NCBI GenBank assembly: GCA_022592445.1
Contig: JABYQR010000001.1
Coordinates: forward strand, 372,001-436,000
Reading direction: 5' to 3'
DNA from: Cytidiella melzeri
Taxonomy: Eukaryota; Basidiomycota; Agaricomycetes; Polyporales; Irpicaceae
DNA: 64,000 nt
How positions within the stretch are numbered: the first letter of the stretch is position 1; each line of letters opens with the position of its first letter. The translations under genes were made by a program, and so were the position numbers. Under the pieces are notes generated by a model that was given only the letters and a program-made list of their open reading frames with translations, made no database searches and was not told the origin of the DNA. Shown piece after piece: positions 37,913-46,292 of this stretch.

Positions 37913-39277
37913 ATGCCCGCCCGCCGTACCAATGCCATCTTCGAAAGGGCTGAACAGCGTTCCAGGAACTGGGAACAGTTTTTGGAAAGACGTACTGAGC
38001 GAGTTCGCCTGGCCGGAGGTAACACTCTGCAAATTCGACAAATCGAACCGAACCAGCTAAGGTTTGATTACGATCGTGTAGAATCTGCAACGGACCATCA
38101 CCATCATACATTCTTTCTCAGTACCATCCCGAACCATCAATGGAATACCGAGGCTAGAGAAGCTCGCCGCGCCGATCGAGAGGGGGGAAATTCGCAAAGC
38201 GCACAGTCTAACAATCGTCGCGCCCCTCCTGCCACCTTCGACCGCGAATCTCTTCGCCCACGTCCGCGTCCACAGGAAGCGGTGAACCGCATCATCAACA
38301 ACATCCGCACCTCCGTTCACGCAGACATGCGTCGAAGGGGGGACAATACTCCTCGTCTTGCCGAGCTCTACGACGAGCAGCAACGCCGCCAGACCACCTC
38401 TCAGCCCCAAAGACAGCCGACTGCACCTCGTGGACGAGGTTTCCGCACAAACCACCGCGGACGAGTTCAATTCGAACTGGAGCAAGCCCGTGCCGCCCGT
38501 CGCAGCGAACGGAGCCAGTCTCCACTTCCTTGTCAACCACCTCGCCCACGCACTCCTGCCGTACCCGTTAACGTCGAACAAGATGTCCCTATGGTTCCGC
38601 CGTCACCAGTCACCTCGAGCACCACCATCGTCAACGAGCCCGTCGAAACTATCGAGGAGTTCTTTGGGGAAGAGCGCCCTGTCGCTCCAACCACTGAGCT
38701 TCATGATGCGAGCTCATACTGCTTCGAGTGGGACGAATTGACCGGGACTGCGTTGCAAAACGCACAGGACATCGCCGACAAGATCTGGGATGGCAAGTTC
38801 ACCGATGCCGAGCCACACATCATGGATGCCATGTCTTTCATCACGGACAATGGTGTGGTGCTCAAGTCGAACATCGAAGGAGGAGGCTGTCGCCTGTTCT
38901 TTGCACTTGAAGAGGACCAGATCGAGTCGTACAAATTTATTGCAGCATCAGCTCGAGTTGCAATAATGATGCGACACGGTTTTGTCTGGTACCGCACGGA
39001 TGGGGAACGGGAACCATTCCAGCTCCGACACGATGACTTCCATACTGCCATGCAGGTCGTCCAAGGCAACGATAAGTTCAGCGAGCGAAAGCTTGTTCAA
39101 ATCATCGCCTGGCGCCTCAAACAGAACGACGACTGGACCACAATGTCCGAAGAGGTCAAGGACCAAATTCGAGACTGGTCACAGCCAGCTGAGGAAGGAC
39201 AGATCGTCGAGCAGCCGACTGAGGAGAATGAGCTTCTCCAGATGTTGGACAGGATGGTAGCTAGAAATAGCAAGTAA
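37913..39277 (+). CDS. Extra ORF of the copia element, 454 codons, unknown function
   Basis: This uninterrupted ORF starts at an ATG (MPARRTNAIFERAEQRSRNW) between the leader and gag, a position where copia elements normally have nothing. Residues 1 to about 230 are strongly basic, rich in Arg, Gln and Pro (RRAPPATFDRESLRPRPRPQ, RGRGFRTNHRGRVQFELEQA), and look disordered and nucleic-acid binding. A Pro/Thr/Ser linker follows. Residues from about 265 to 430 look like a folded domain (YCFEWDELTGTALQNAQDIA, FITDNGVVLKSNIEGGGCRL, AARVAIMMRHG-like VWYRTDGERE, KLVQIIAWRLKQNDDW). It ends in an acidic helix (EENELLQMLDRMVARNSK). The codons look richer in G+C than those of gag and pol. I recognise no family. 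Possibilities are a second Gag-like protein, a captured host gene, or an RNA-binding accessory protein. Confidence 0.75.
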   Translation: MPARRTNAIFERAEQRSRNWEQFLERRTERVRLAGGNTLQIRQIEPNQLRFDYDRVESATDHHHHTFFLSTIPNHQWNTEAREARRADREGGNSQSAQSNNRRAPPATFDRESLRPRPRPQEAVNRIINNIRTSVHADMRRRGDNTPRLAELYDEQQRRQTTSQPQRQPTAPRGRGFRTNHRGRVQFELEQARAARRSERSQSPLPCQPPRPRTPAVPVNVEQDVPMVPPSPVTSSTTIVNEPVETIEEFFGEERPVAPTTELHDASSYCFEWDELTGTALQNAQDIADKIWDGKFTDAEPHIMDAMSFITDNGVVLKSNIEGGGCRLFFALEEDQIESYKFIAASARVAIMMRHGFVWYRTDGEREPFQLRHDDFHTAMQVVQGNDKFSERKLVQIIAWRLKQNDDWTTMSEEVKDQIRDWSQPAEEGQIVEQPTEENELLQMLDRMVARNSK

Positions 39278-39469
39278 ACGGGCAACTGAAACTTGAGCAA
39301 TACCGCACATGTAACATATAAAATATCGCGATGTGTATTTGTACATTTGTACACGGTCACTTTCAACAAGTTTCTGTAGTTGTACTTGTAGTACTTTTGT
39401 ACCACCTTTCCTTCGTCTCTGCCGTCTTGTCGAATCGTTAGTAACGCGTCTTATGTTTCCTGTAGATAA
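39278..39469 (+). other. Spacer between extra ORF and acidic open stretch
   Basis: AT-rich DNA with repeated TTGTAC/TTGTAG units (39350-39410). No gene is seen. Confidence 0.35.
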
Positions 39470-40081
39470 ACTTGTAAAAATCTGGCACCGCGTTGTAAAC
39501 AACGAGATCACTTCTTTGATACCATAAACAAGTGCGATACATCTTTTGTATTCTCTGAAAGATATCTCTTGTCTTGTGTCACTCAACCTTGTCCATATCG
39601 TCTATTTGGACAAGACAGAGCTGATTACTTTGAAGACACCGATCTAGTTGCTGTATGCTTTGAAGGACGATACATTGCTCCTAACGACGAACAGCTCGGT
39701 GAAATCAATCCAGAGAATATCGGAGAAGAACCGCATCTTGATTGGGATCTTATTGTTGACAACACTTCAACTCCATCCTCACCATCTCCGGAACCTCACA
39801 CCGGAGAAGAAGAATCTATATCCGCGATCACAGCAGTTGCAGTTTCATCAGCGTCTACGTTAATCAAATCTCCGCCACGTTGATCAAAGGTAGACATACC
39901 AGATACGATCGAATCTGCATCAGAATCTGATTCTGAAGTAGAACATCTTCTAGACAAAGATAGTGACGTCGAGGATAACGCTCTTGAACCGCTTCTACCA
40001 GAAATACCCCTGTTGGTCAACGAATACTATAGTAGATTTCACGGAGAGGAGTTTGATATCGTATACTTCTTCTTACCATGA
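39470..40081 (+). pseudogene. Acidic open stretch before gag, one internal stop, no ATG
   Basis: One reading frame is open from 39470 to 40081 except for a single TGA at 39881-39883, and it has no ATG. Its composition is not random: RLFGQDRADYFEDTDLVAVC, then GEINPENIGEEPHLDWDLIV, a Pro/Ser linker, then (after the stop) TIESASESDSEVEHLLDKDS and EPLLPEIPLLVNEYYSRFHG. The final TGA (40079-40081) overlaps the gag ATG as ATGA. It may be a decayed second accessory ORF, an exon reached by splicing, or a readthrough product. Confidence 0.45.
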
Positions 40082-41172
40082 GTTCCGACGAAATCCAGAA
40101 GCTAGCTAAGGATGACAAACCAGTTCTTAAAGGCAATAACTATCAAGAATGGAGGATGGCTATGCAGGCCACTCTGATGTTCATTGATGGTTGGGACATT
40201 GTCACCGGAGCTAGCACGGAACCAGGCTCTCCTGCTGATGCAGCAGTGATTGCTAAATGGAAGACATTGAATATACGAGCGGCTGGATACCTCTTGTCAA
40301 AGATTTCTTTCGATATTATCAAGTCCAAACTTGACGACGACAAGATCACTGATGCAAAGTACATCTGGGATACCATGAAGAAAGAGTACGAAAAGTCCAA
40401 CGTACTCGAGAGCATGGTTGCGTTCAAGAAATTGAACAACCTGGTCTTTGATGAAAATCAAGAAATACGTCCTCAGATCGAAAAGTACCAGACCATGATC
40501 AAAGATGTCGCTACTGCTGGTCTCACTCTTGACGACAAAATGAAGGCTTTCCTGTTGCTGGGAAAACTTCCTCCTTCATATGATCTTGCTTTATCCGCAT
40601 ACATCAGCACTATCGATGACCTGAAGAACTTGACCTTGAGTAACATCATTCCTAAGATTGAAGCCAAGGAAACTAGGCGTCTTTCTAACGAAGTAGGCAC
40701 CTCTGCTTCAAGGATAACTCAAGTCAAGCGATTCAATAAAGGTTCAAAGAGATGTGACAGATGTGGCAAGACCAATCACTCTACCGAGGAGCACTGGGAC
40801 ACTAAACCGTCCAATAACAATACTCGGAAGAACAAGTCGTCTGGAGCGCAGAACAATCAGCAGCAGAACAAGAAGAAACAGGACAACAAGAATGGGAAAA
40901 AGGATCAGAAGGGAAAAGGAAAAGCACGAGTTCAAAGTGTTAACGTAGAAACTATGCCTGTATTCGAGACTGAGTCTTTCGAAATGATCACTGGTTCACT
41001 CTATTCCTCGCACGAGCGTGATACTGTCCAATGGCTTATTGACAGTGGCGCGAGTAGCCATATCACTAACCAATATTCTGACTTTGTACAATATTCCGCT
41101 GCAGTAAACCCGGATTCTGTTCGGTTGCAGGAAGGAAAATGTCACTTCAGATATTGGGAAGGGGGACTGTGA
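40078..41172 (+). CDS. gag: Copia Gag and N-terminal protease
   Basis: Gag forms the virus-like particle that packages the element's RNA. The first ATG gives MSSDEIQKLAKDDKPVLKGN, then NYQEWRMAMQATLMFIDGWD and a helical UBN2/retrotran-gag type body (KLNNLVFDENQEIRPQIEKY, AFLLLGKLPPSYDLALSAYI). A zinc knuckle CDRCGKTNHSTEEHW has spacing CX2CX4HX4 but His where Cys is usual in the last position. A Lys/Asn/Gln-rich basic linker follows, then the aspartic protease motif WLIDSGASSHIT with the catalytic DSGA. The frame runs into a stop at 41170-41172 within the protease, because of a one-base change near 41136-41139. In the next frame the protein continues normally. Confidence 0.92.
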   Translation: MSSDEIQKLAKDDKPVLKGNNYQEWRMAMQATLMFIDGWDIVTGASTEPGSPADAAVIAKWKTLNIRAAGYLLSKISFDIIKSKLDDDKITDAKYIWDTMKKEYEKSNVLESMVAFKKLNNLVFDENQEIRPQIEKYQTMIKDVATAGLTLDDKMKAFLLLGKLPPSYDLALSAYISTIDDLKNLTLSNIIPKIEAKETRRLSNEVGTSASRITQVKRFNKGSKRCDRCGKTNHSTEEHWDTKPSNNNTRKNKSSGAQNNQQQNKKKQDNKNGKKDQKGKGKARVQSVNVETMPVFETESFEMITGSLYSSHERDTVQWLIDSGASSHITNQYSDFVQYSAAVNPDSVRLQEGKCHFRYWEGGL

Positions 41173-44100
41173 TTATTGACTCAACGCTCAAAAATGGTGT
41201 AGTAAGCCGTGCCACCCTTCAGAACGTTCTTTATATCCCAGACGCAGTTACTCGATTCTTTGCACCTTGTAAGGCTTTGGCCAATGGCTATACAAGTCAA
41301 ATCACAGCGAAAGGCTGGACTATACAACACAAGGGCAAAGATTTCCTGTATGGAAACTGTGACGACGCAGGCATGTACCACATAAATGCGCGCATAGTAA
41401 AGCGACAAGAGACAGTAGCAGCCATAAAGACCTCTGATAATTATCTGTTGTGGCATAATAGGCTAGGACATCCGTGGAAGCGCATTGTTGAGAATCTTCA
41501 CAAAGGGACTAAGGGATTACCTGAGCGTATCTCTGTTCCGTCCTCAACTGCTCCATGCCACGGATGTGAACTTGGTCGAGGAAAGCAACTTCCAAAACCA
41601 CCCTCTTTATCACGAGCCAAGGAGCCACTAGAACTGGTTCACTCGGACTTAGTTGAATTTCCTTCGCTTTCGATTGATGGTTATAAGTACGCCATGACTC
41701 TCTTAGACGATGCTACTGGTATGGGGGAACAATGTTACCTCAAGCATAAAAACCAAGCATTATCCGAGTTTAAGAGATGGAAAACATGGGCGGAAAACCA
41801 GACTGGTCGAAAGATGAAGAAGTTTCACAGTGATAGGGGTACAGAGTTCTTGAATGATGAGTTCACTAAATACCTACATCAGTATGGTATAGAACGTCAG
41901 ACATCCACGCCTTATTCACATCAGCAGAATGGTAGAGCGGAACGATGGCAGCAGACAATTGTTTATAAAGCAGAAGCCATGCGTCACCACGCTGGTCTTT
42001 CTAACGGCTTTTGGAAGTTGTCATGCGAGGCTGCCGTATACGTTTATAACCGCCTACCAAGTCAGCGTCTTAATTGGCACACACCTATTGAGAAATTTTT
42101 GGGTGAAAAACCTGATATTTCTCGCCTTCGTGTATTTGGATGTCGCGCATATGTCTTTATACACAAGGAACGTCGTCAGAACAAGCTGTCTGCCAAGGCA
42201 GCTCCTATGATATTCGTTGGATATGAACCTGGTCTTAAGGGTTACCGGTTCTGGGATAAACAACGGATAGTCTTAGCGACCGACGTAAAGTTTGACGAGA
42301 ATACTTTCCCATATCGTACCGATCTTGATACTTCTCTTTCCAAACAACCCCAATCCGACGATAATCCACAACCTCTACATGATATCGATTTACCTTTTGT
42401 TGATGAGGACGATGATGCTGGTCACAATGAGCTTGATGATAGAGATGATAATCATCCAAGACAACAAGAACCGCAGAATCCTCCTCAGCAGCCTGTACCT
42501 CAGCCGAGAGCACCCAGTCGTAATACCCGCGGCACACCAGTCAGTAGACCGCAGCAAGCACTGCCTCAGCCTTCACGTTCAAACGCACGTCAACCAGTAC
42601 AGCAGCAACCACCGTCTCGACCAAAGAGATCAACTGCTGGAAAGAATCCTTCGCTTGGCTTTAATCCAGTCGACGAAGTGAAGCGTAATGAACAGGCAGT
42701 TGCACGCGATAAGGGTGTTGAAAAGCGACAAAAGGAGCAAACGGCTAAATGGAGAGAATCAACGAAGCCAGCAGTACCTGGACCAGTAAGACGTACAGCG
42801 TCTAATCCAGTACCTGGATCTTCTAGATTACCTTCGACACCGGAGGAATCGAACATTGATCTCCCATCTGATCTACCGAGTCAATCGGAGGGTCAATCTG
42901 AATCTCTAGAACATATATTGTCTTCATATGTCACGGCGTTCGCAATGAACGAATTTCCTCAGACTTGGAAACAAGCGATGAAAAGTGACAATAGAGATTT
43001 ATGGTACGCTGCTGCACAAGACGAAATTGCCTCTCAAATGAAGAATGGCACTTGGAAGCTTGTTAAACGACCAGACCCTTCACGAAAAATAGTCAAATGC
43101 AAATGGGTCTTTGCAGTCAAATCTGACGGTCGTTACAAAGCACGTCTTGTAGCAAAAGGCTTCACGCAAGTTGAAGGAATCGATTATCAAGAAACCTTCT
43201 CACCAGTCGCACGTTTTGAGTCCATCCGCACGCTACTAGCTATAGCTGCACTCGAGAATTGGGAAATCGAGGCACTGGACGTAAAAACAGCATTCCTGTA
43301 CGGCGAACTGGATGAGGAAATCTATATGGAACAACCAGAAGGTTTCGTAGAGAAGGGAAAAGAGAACCATGTTTGTTTGCTTAAGAAAGCCATTTATGGA
43401 CTTAAACAAGCTTCACGAACTTGGAATATCAAAATACACAATACGCTTGTAGCTTTAGGCTTTGAACGTATTGAGTCCGATGCTGGTGTATACATATATC
43501 ACCAACAAGGGGGGACTTTGATGCTTATCCTCTATGTTGATGATATATTTCCTATTGGCAACGATAAAGCTGGGATCAAAGCACTCAAAACAAATCTCAT
43601 GAATCAATATGAGATGCGTGACTTAGGAGAAGCAAAGCTAATCCTAGGCATGCAAGTGCATAGAAATCGTAAAGAGCGTACACTCTACCTTTCTCAAGGG
43701 TCGTACATTGAAGATGCTCTTAAACGTTTTCAAATGATCAATGCTAATCCTGCCCGTACACCTTTACCATCTGGACTAGAACTTCGTAAAGCAGATTCCG
43801 ACTATACAGCGGAACATGAGCTTAGGAGTTCGTATCAAGCCTTGATTGGTACACTCATATATGTTATGATTGGTACTCGTCCCGACATTTCATATGCTGT
43901 CATACGTCTTTCTCAGTATATGTCAAATCCCACTCAGATCCATATGAATGCTGCAAAGTACATACTCCGTTATCTACTTGGTACTCAGTCATATGCTATC
44001 AAGTATGATGGACGCAGCCAATCTGGACTAGTTGGGTACTCAGACGCAGACTGGGCTGAGAACAAAGACGATAGACACTCCACTACTGGCTATGCATTCC

Positions 44101-44507
44101 TTCTGGCCAAAGGCGCAGTGTCATGGGTCTCGAGGAAACAGAAGACCGTAGCACTCTCTTCAATGGAAGCAGAGTACATGGCATTATGCGACACAGCGAG
44201 GCAGTGTGCTTGGATACGTACTATGCTTACGGAATTGGATATGTCACCAAGAGGTCCCACTACGATCTATTGCGACAACCACGGTGCCATCTTCTTCACA
44301 AAGAATCCAAAGATTGAAGCTCGTTCAAAGCACATTGACATTCGTTACCACTATGTTCGCGAGTTCATAAATGAAGACAAAAAGGCAGAACTCTATGCCA
44401 TCCCAACTGAAGACCAAGTTGCTGATATTATGACCAAGTCATTGGCATTTCAGAAACAGTCTAAATTCAGTGGGAGTCTTGGACTAGTGAACTTCACTGC
44501 ACCCTAA
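41139..44507 (+). CDS. pol: Copia Pol: rest of protease, integrase, reverse transcriptase, RNase H
   Basis: One open frame of 1,122 codons, offset by one base from gag. It begins with the protease C-terminal half (LGRGTVIIDSTLKNG). The pre-integrase zinc domain is LLWHNRLGHPW with CHGCELGRGKQLP. The integrase core carries VHSDLVEFPS (first Asp), KFHSDRGTEF (second Asp) and SHQQNGRAERW (Glu). A Pro/Gln-rich linker leads to the reverse transcriptase with WVFAVKSDGRYKARLVAKGF, IEALDVKTAFLYGELDEEIY (first catalytic Asp), IYGLKQASRTW and LILYVDDIFPIG (YVDD). The RNase H domain has VGYSDADWAENK, ALSSMEAEYMALC, TIYCDNHGAIF and ARSKHIDIRYHYVREF. All catalytic residues appear present. The true product is probably Gag-Pol, so the ATG at 41139 need not be used. 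Confidence 0.95.
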   Translation: MSLQILGRGTVIIDSTLKNGVVSRATLQNVLYIPDAVTRFFAPCKALANGYTSQITAKGWTIQHKGKDFLYGNCDDAGMYHINARIVKRQETVAAIKTSDNYLLWHNRLGHPWKRIVENLHKGTKGLPERISVPSSTAPCHGCELGRGKQLPKPPSLSRAKEPLELVHSDLVEFPSLSIDGYKYAMTLLDDATGMGEQCYLKHKNQALSEFKRWKTWAENQTGRKMKKFHSDRGTEFLNDEFTKYLHQYGIERQTSTPYSHQQNGRAERWQQTIVYKAEAMRHHAGLSNGFWKLSCEAAVYVYNRLPSQRLNWHTPIEKFLGEKPDISRLRVFGCRAYVFIHKERRQNKLSAKAAPMIFVGYEPGLKGYRFWDKQRIVLATDVKFDENTFPYRTDLDTSLSKQPQSDDNPQPLHDIDLPFVDEDDDAGHNELDDRDDNHPRQQEPQNPPQQPVPQPRAPSRNTRGTPVSRPQQALPQPSRSNARQPVQQQPPSRPKRSTAGKNPSLGFNPVDEVKRNEQAVARDKGVEKRQKEQTAKWRESTKPAVPGPVRRTASNPVPGSSRLPSTPEESNIDLPSDLPSQSEGQSESLEHILSSYVTAFAMNEFPQTWKQAMKSDNRDLWYAAAQDEIASQMKNGTWKLVKRPDPSRKIVKCKWVFAVKSDGRYKARLVAKGFTQVEGIDYQETFSPVARFESIRTLLAIAALENWEIEALDVKTAFLYGELDEEIYMEQPEGFVEKGKENHVCLLKKAIYGLKQASRTWNIKIHNTLVALGFERIESDAGVYIYHQQGGTLMLILYVDDIFPIGNDKAGIKALKTNLMNQYEMRDLGEAKLILGMQVHRNRKERTLYLSQGSYIEDALKRFQMINANPARTPLPSGLELRKADSDYTAEHELRSSYQALIGTLIYVMIGTRPDISYAVIRLSQYMSNPTQIHMNAAKYILRYLLGTQSYAIKYDGRSQSGLVGYSDADWAENKDDRHSTTGYAFLLAKGAVSWVSRKQKTVALSSMEAEYMALCDTARQCAWIRTMLTELDMSPRGPTTIYCDNHGAIFFTKNPKIEARSKHIDIRYHYVREFINEDKKAELYAIPTEDQVADIMTKSLAFQKQSKFSGSLGLVNFTAP

Positions 44508-44564
44508 CGAGATGCTGTCATTCAAAGTAGCTCAAAGCAAAATGATGTTGGCATCAAGTGGGAG

Positions 44565-45087
44565 TGTCAAAGCGAGATTGTATCGCTGATTATCGGACAT
44601 CAGATCTATGGACAATGTAGATTAGATATGTAGATAGATAAGATCAGATAGTACATAGCATGTGATTCCACCATCCTTATGGTCACACACGATGCGATAC
44701 TTGCACCATATGGCATCGTGTTCCAGTAGTTTCCATGACTGAATAGCAGAAGTACCATGAGGCTTCTGCATGACTCATATTTCATATACCAAATGTATTG
44801 AGCTTACTAAAGGCTCAGTCAGCACCATTCAGTTATGTAGGATGCTCAGTCATCGCTTACATTCTCTATTCAGTAGTATTAGCAAGCAGGACTGTGCATT
44901 ACCAATCATTACTCATAGGATTACCAATCCTTACCAATCCTTACTCATATGACATTACTGTAGCATTAGTAATCTAGTTACAGACATGTATATATACCGC
45001 TCCTAGAGAGCAGAGAAATAATAAGACACTTACTCCCAGAGTTAGTTGACTCTCCTAGTCATCCCCTACACTCGTAACTTTCAAACA
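44565..45087 (+). repeat. 3' LTR of the copia element
   Basis: 523 bases, same ends as the 5' copy, with four substitutions between the two. The purine-rich tract CAAGTGGGAG lies immediately upstream. The LTR runs straight into coding sequence of a different copia element. Confidence 0.95.
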
Positions 45088-45318
45088 GCATCTACTATTG
45101 CAATTGTTTGTTCACCTGAGGAACAACATTCTCAGTGTACTAAACAATTTAACATCTGCAGGAACTTCCTCAGTGATTGTGTAACTAAAGCGTCCATCAC
45201 TGTGCATCACGTACCTTCTACCAATCAACAAGCTGATATTCTTACTATAGCACTGCCTCTCAAAAAACTCAAGCACTTCAATGAACTACTTCATGTTTGT
45301 TGTAATTGCAGGGTTTAG
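45088..45318 (+). pseudogene. RNase H C-terminus of a second, degraded copia element
   Basis: Directly after the 3' LTR the frame reads STIAIVCSPEEQHSQCTKQF, then ASITVHHVPSTNQQADILTI and LPLKKLKHFNELLHV, ending in a stop. This is the typical end of a copia RNase H (normally SRTKHI-, then VPST-QQADI-TK-LP). Key residues are changed: the HIxI segment is altered (TKQFNICRNF) and the TKxLP Lys is missing. It differs from the intact element's own RNase H, so it belongs to another family. The upstream part is absent. Confidence 0.8.
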
Positions 45319-45525
45319 GAGTGCACACGGGAAGGGGACTCGAATAAGGGAACACAATGTTATTGAATAGCTCCGAAAATATGAGGAGTTTTATATTAGT
45401 TTAGCAAACAGATAAGACAAATCAAGAAATCTGAAACAGGTCATCTGCGCGGGATGACAAAAGGCAGGTGGTGGGAACAAACAGATACAAACAAAATTGA
45501 AGCGGAAAACCTAAAATAACAACAA
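45319..45525. other. Possible 3' end of the second copia element
   Basis: A purine-rich tract (ACGGGAAGGGGA, near 45326-45340) follows the stop and could be a polypurine tract, but no LTR partner was found in the window. Confidence 0.3.
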
Positions 45526-45527
45526 TA

Positions 45528-45886
45528 GGGTTGTTCAGAGTTGGCGCAGCGCCGCCGCTCGCAGTTCGCTGCTCCAGCGTTTATCATCCCAAAGAGGAAG
45601 GTGATGTAAGCAGTCACAGTCTGTCACAGATATGCTCGCAATTGTTGTGGAATTTTTTTGCTTGTGCTCAAGTAGCTTCCATAGATCAGCCTTCAGAGTA
45701 CATAAAAATCAATCATTCCGTTTCATAGTTATGAACTACACCAATAAACACGAGGTTCAAGTAATAAAAAAGCTTGACTGTGTTACATCTTCGTGACTAC
45801 CTAATGCGACAAGCGCCCCTCGGACCGGTTTCATAGCTGGCGCTGCGAGCTGCGAGCGGCGGCGCTGCGCCAACTCTGAACGACGC
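45528..45886. mobile_element. Non-autonomous inverted-repeat element (MITE), 359 bases
   Basis: The left arm (45528-45577) and right arm (about 45837-45886) are inverted copies over about 50 bases, with a core of 31 identical bases that begins GTTCAGAGTTGGCGCAGCGC. The outermost bases differ at two sites. Both ends are bordered by TA (45526-45527 and 45887-45888), consistent with a TA target duplication as in the Tc1/mariner superfamily. The 260 base middle is AT-rich and has no transposase. The CAGAG within the arms recalls hAT ends, but no eight-base duplication fits. Confidence 0.85.
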
Positions 45887-45888
45887 TA

Positions 45889-46292
45889 ATGTTCATGCTT
45901 GAAGGGGAGTGTTTGACTATATCGACCTCTGTAGTAAGTGTGCACTAAGTGCCGGTCATTACCGTATAAAGTCGTACTCAGATCAATGCAACACTATTGC
46001 TTCTGATCCCCATCTCTTTATCTGGCCACCACCTTGACCAGGCTCCTCGTCGTGCACCACTGCTCATACCTTTTTAACACAGGGTGGTGCGAGGTCAAGG
46101 TGCGCGACGTGCCAAAAGGTTGGCGCGGAGAAACGCCACAAAGTTGATCACGTGGAGCTGTTCCGGCTAGTTTGTGACGGTAGTCCGGGACGACCCCGTC
46201 CTTTGTATCTCTCGATAGCAGCGCTCACACAGTAGATACTTCGAGTCCTACGTGCGGACTGCAATTATCTCCACATTCACTCAAGGTGGGGC
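45889..46292. other. Promoter region of the copper-fist gene
   Basis: About 400 bases between the MITE and the start codon. No metal-response element could be assigned by eye. Confidence 0.35.

Larger units (their letters stand above)
36588..45087 (+). mobile_element. Ty1/copia LTR retrotransposon, 8,500 bases, with extra 5' ORFs
   Basis: Bounded by two 523 base LTRs that start TGTCAAAGCG and end TTTCAAACA. A primer-site-like stretch (GGTTATGAGCCCC, from 37111) follows the 5' LTR and a purine tract (CAAGTGGGAG) precedes the 3' LTR. The internal order is leader, a 454-codon ORF, an acidic open stretch, gag-protease, integrase, reverse transcriptase, RNase H. Integrase before reverse transcriptase marks it as Ty1/copia (Pseudoviridae type). 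Flanks differ (GATAT left, GCATC right), so no five-base target duplication is visible. The only break in the standard genes is a one-base frame change at 41136-41139. The element is unusually long; a standard copia element is near 5 kb. Confidence 0.93.

Noticed and set aside
38057..38581. 174-codon minus-strand frame inside the copia extra ORF
   Set aside because: The plus-strand frame is longer, starts in a better context and fits the orientation of the element. The antisense composition looks like a shadow.
41130..41145. Programmed -1 frameshift site
   Set aside because: The sequence around A4 does not match XXXYYYZ in the reading frame and no obvious downstream pseudoknot was seen; an indel is simpler.
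45528..45886. Assignment of the MITE to the hAT superfamily (CAGAG near the ends)
   Set aside because: The arms extend outward beyond CAG to TA borders, and no eight-base duplication is visible; a TA-type element fits better.
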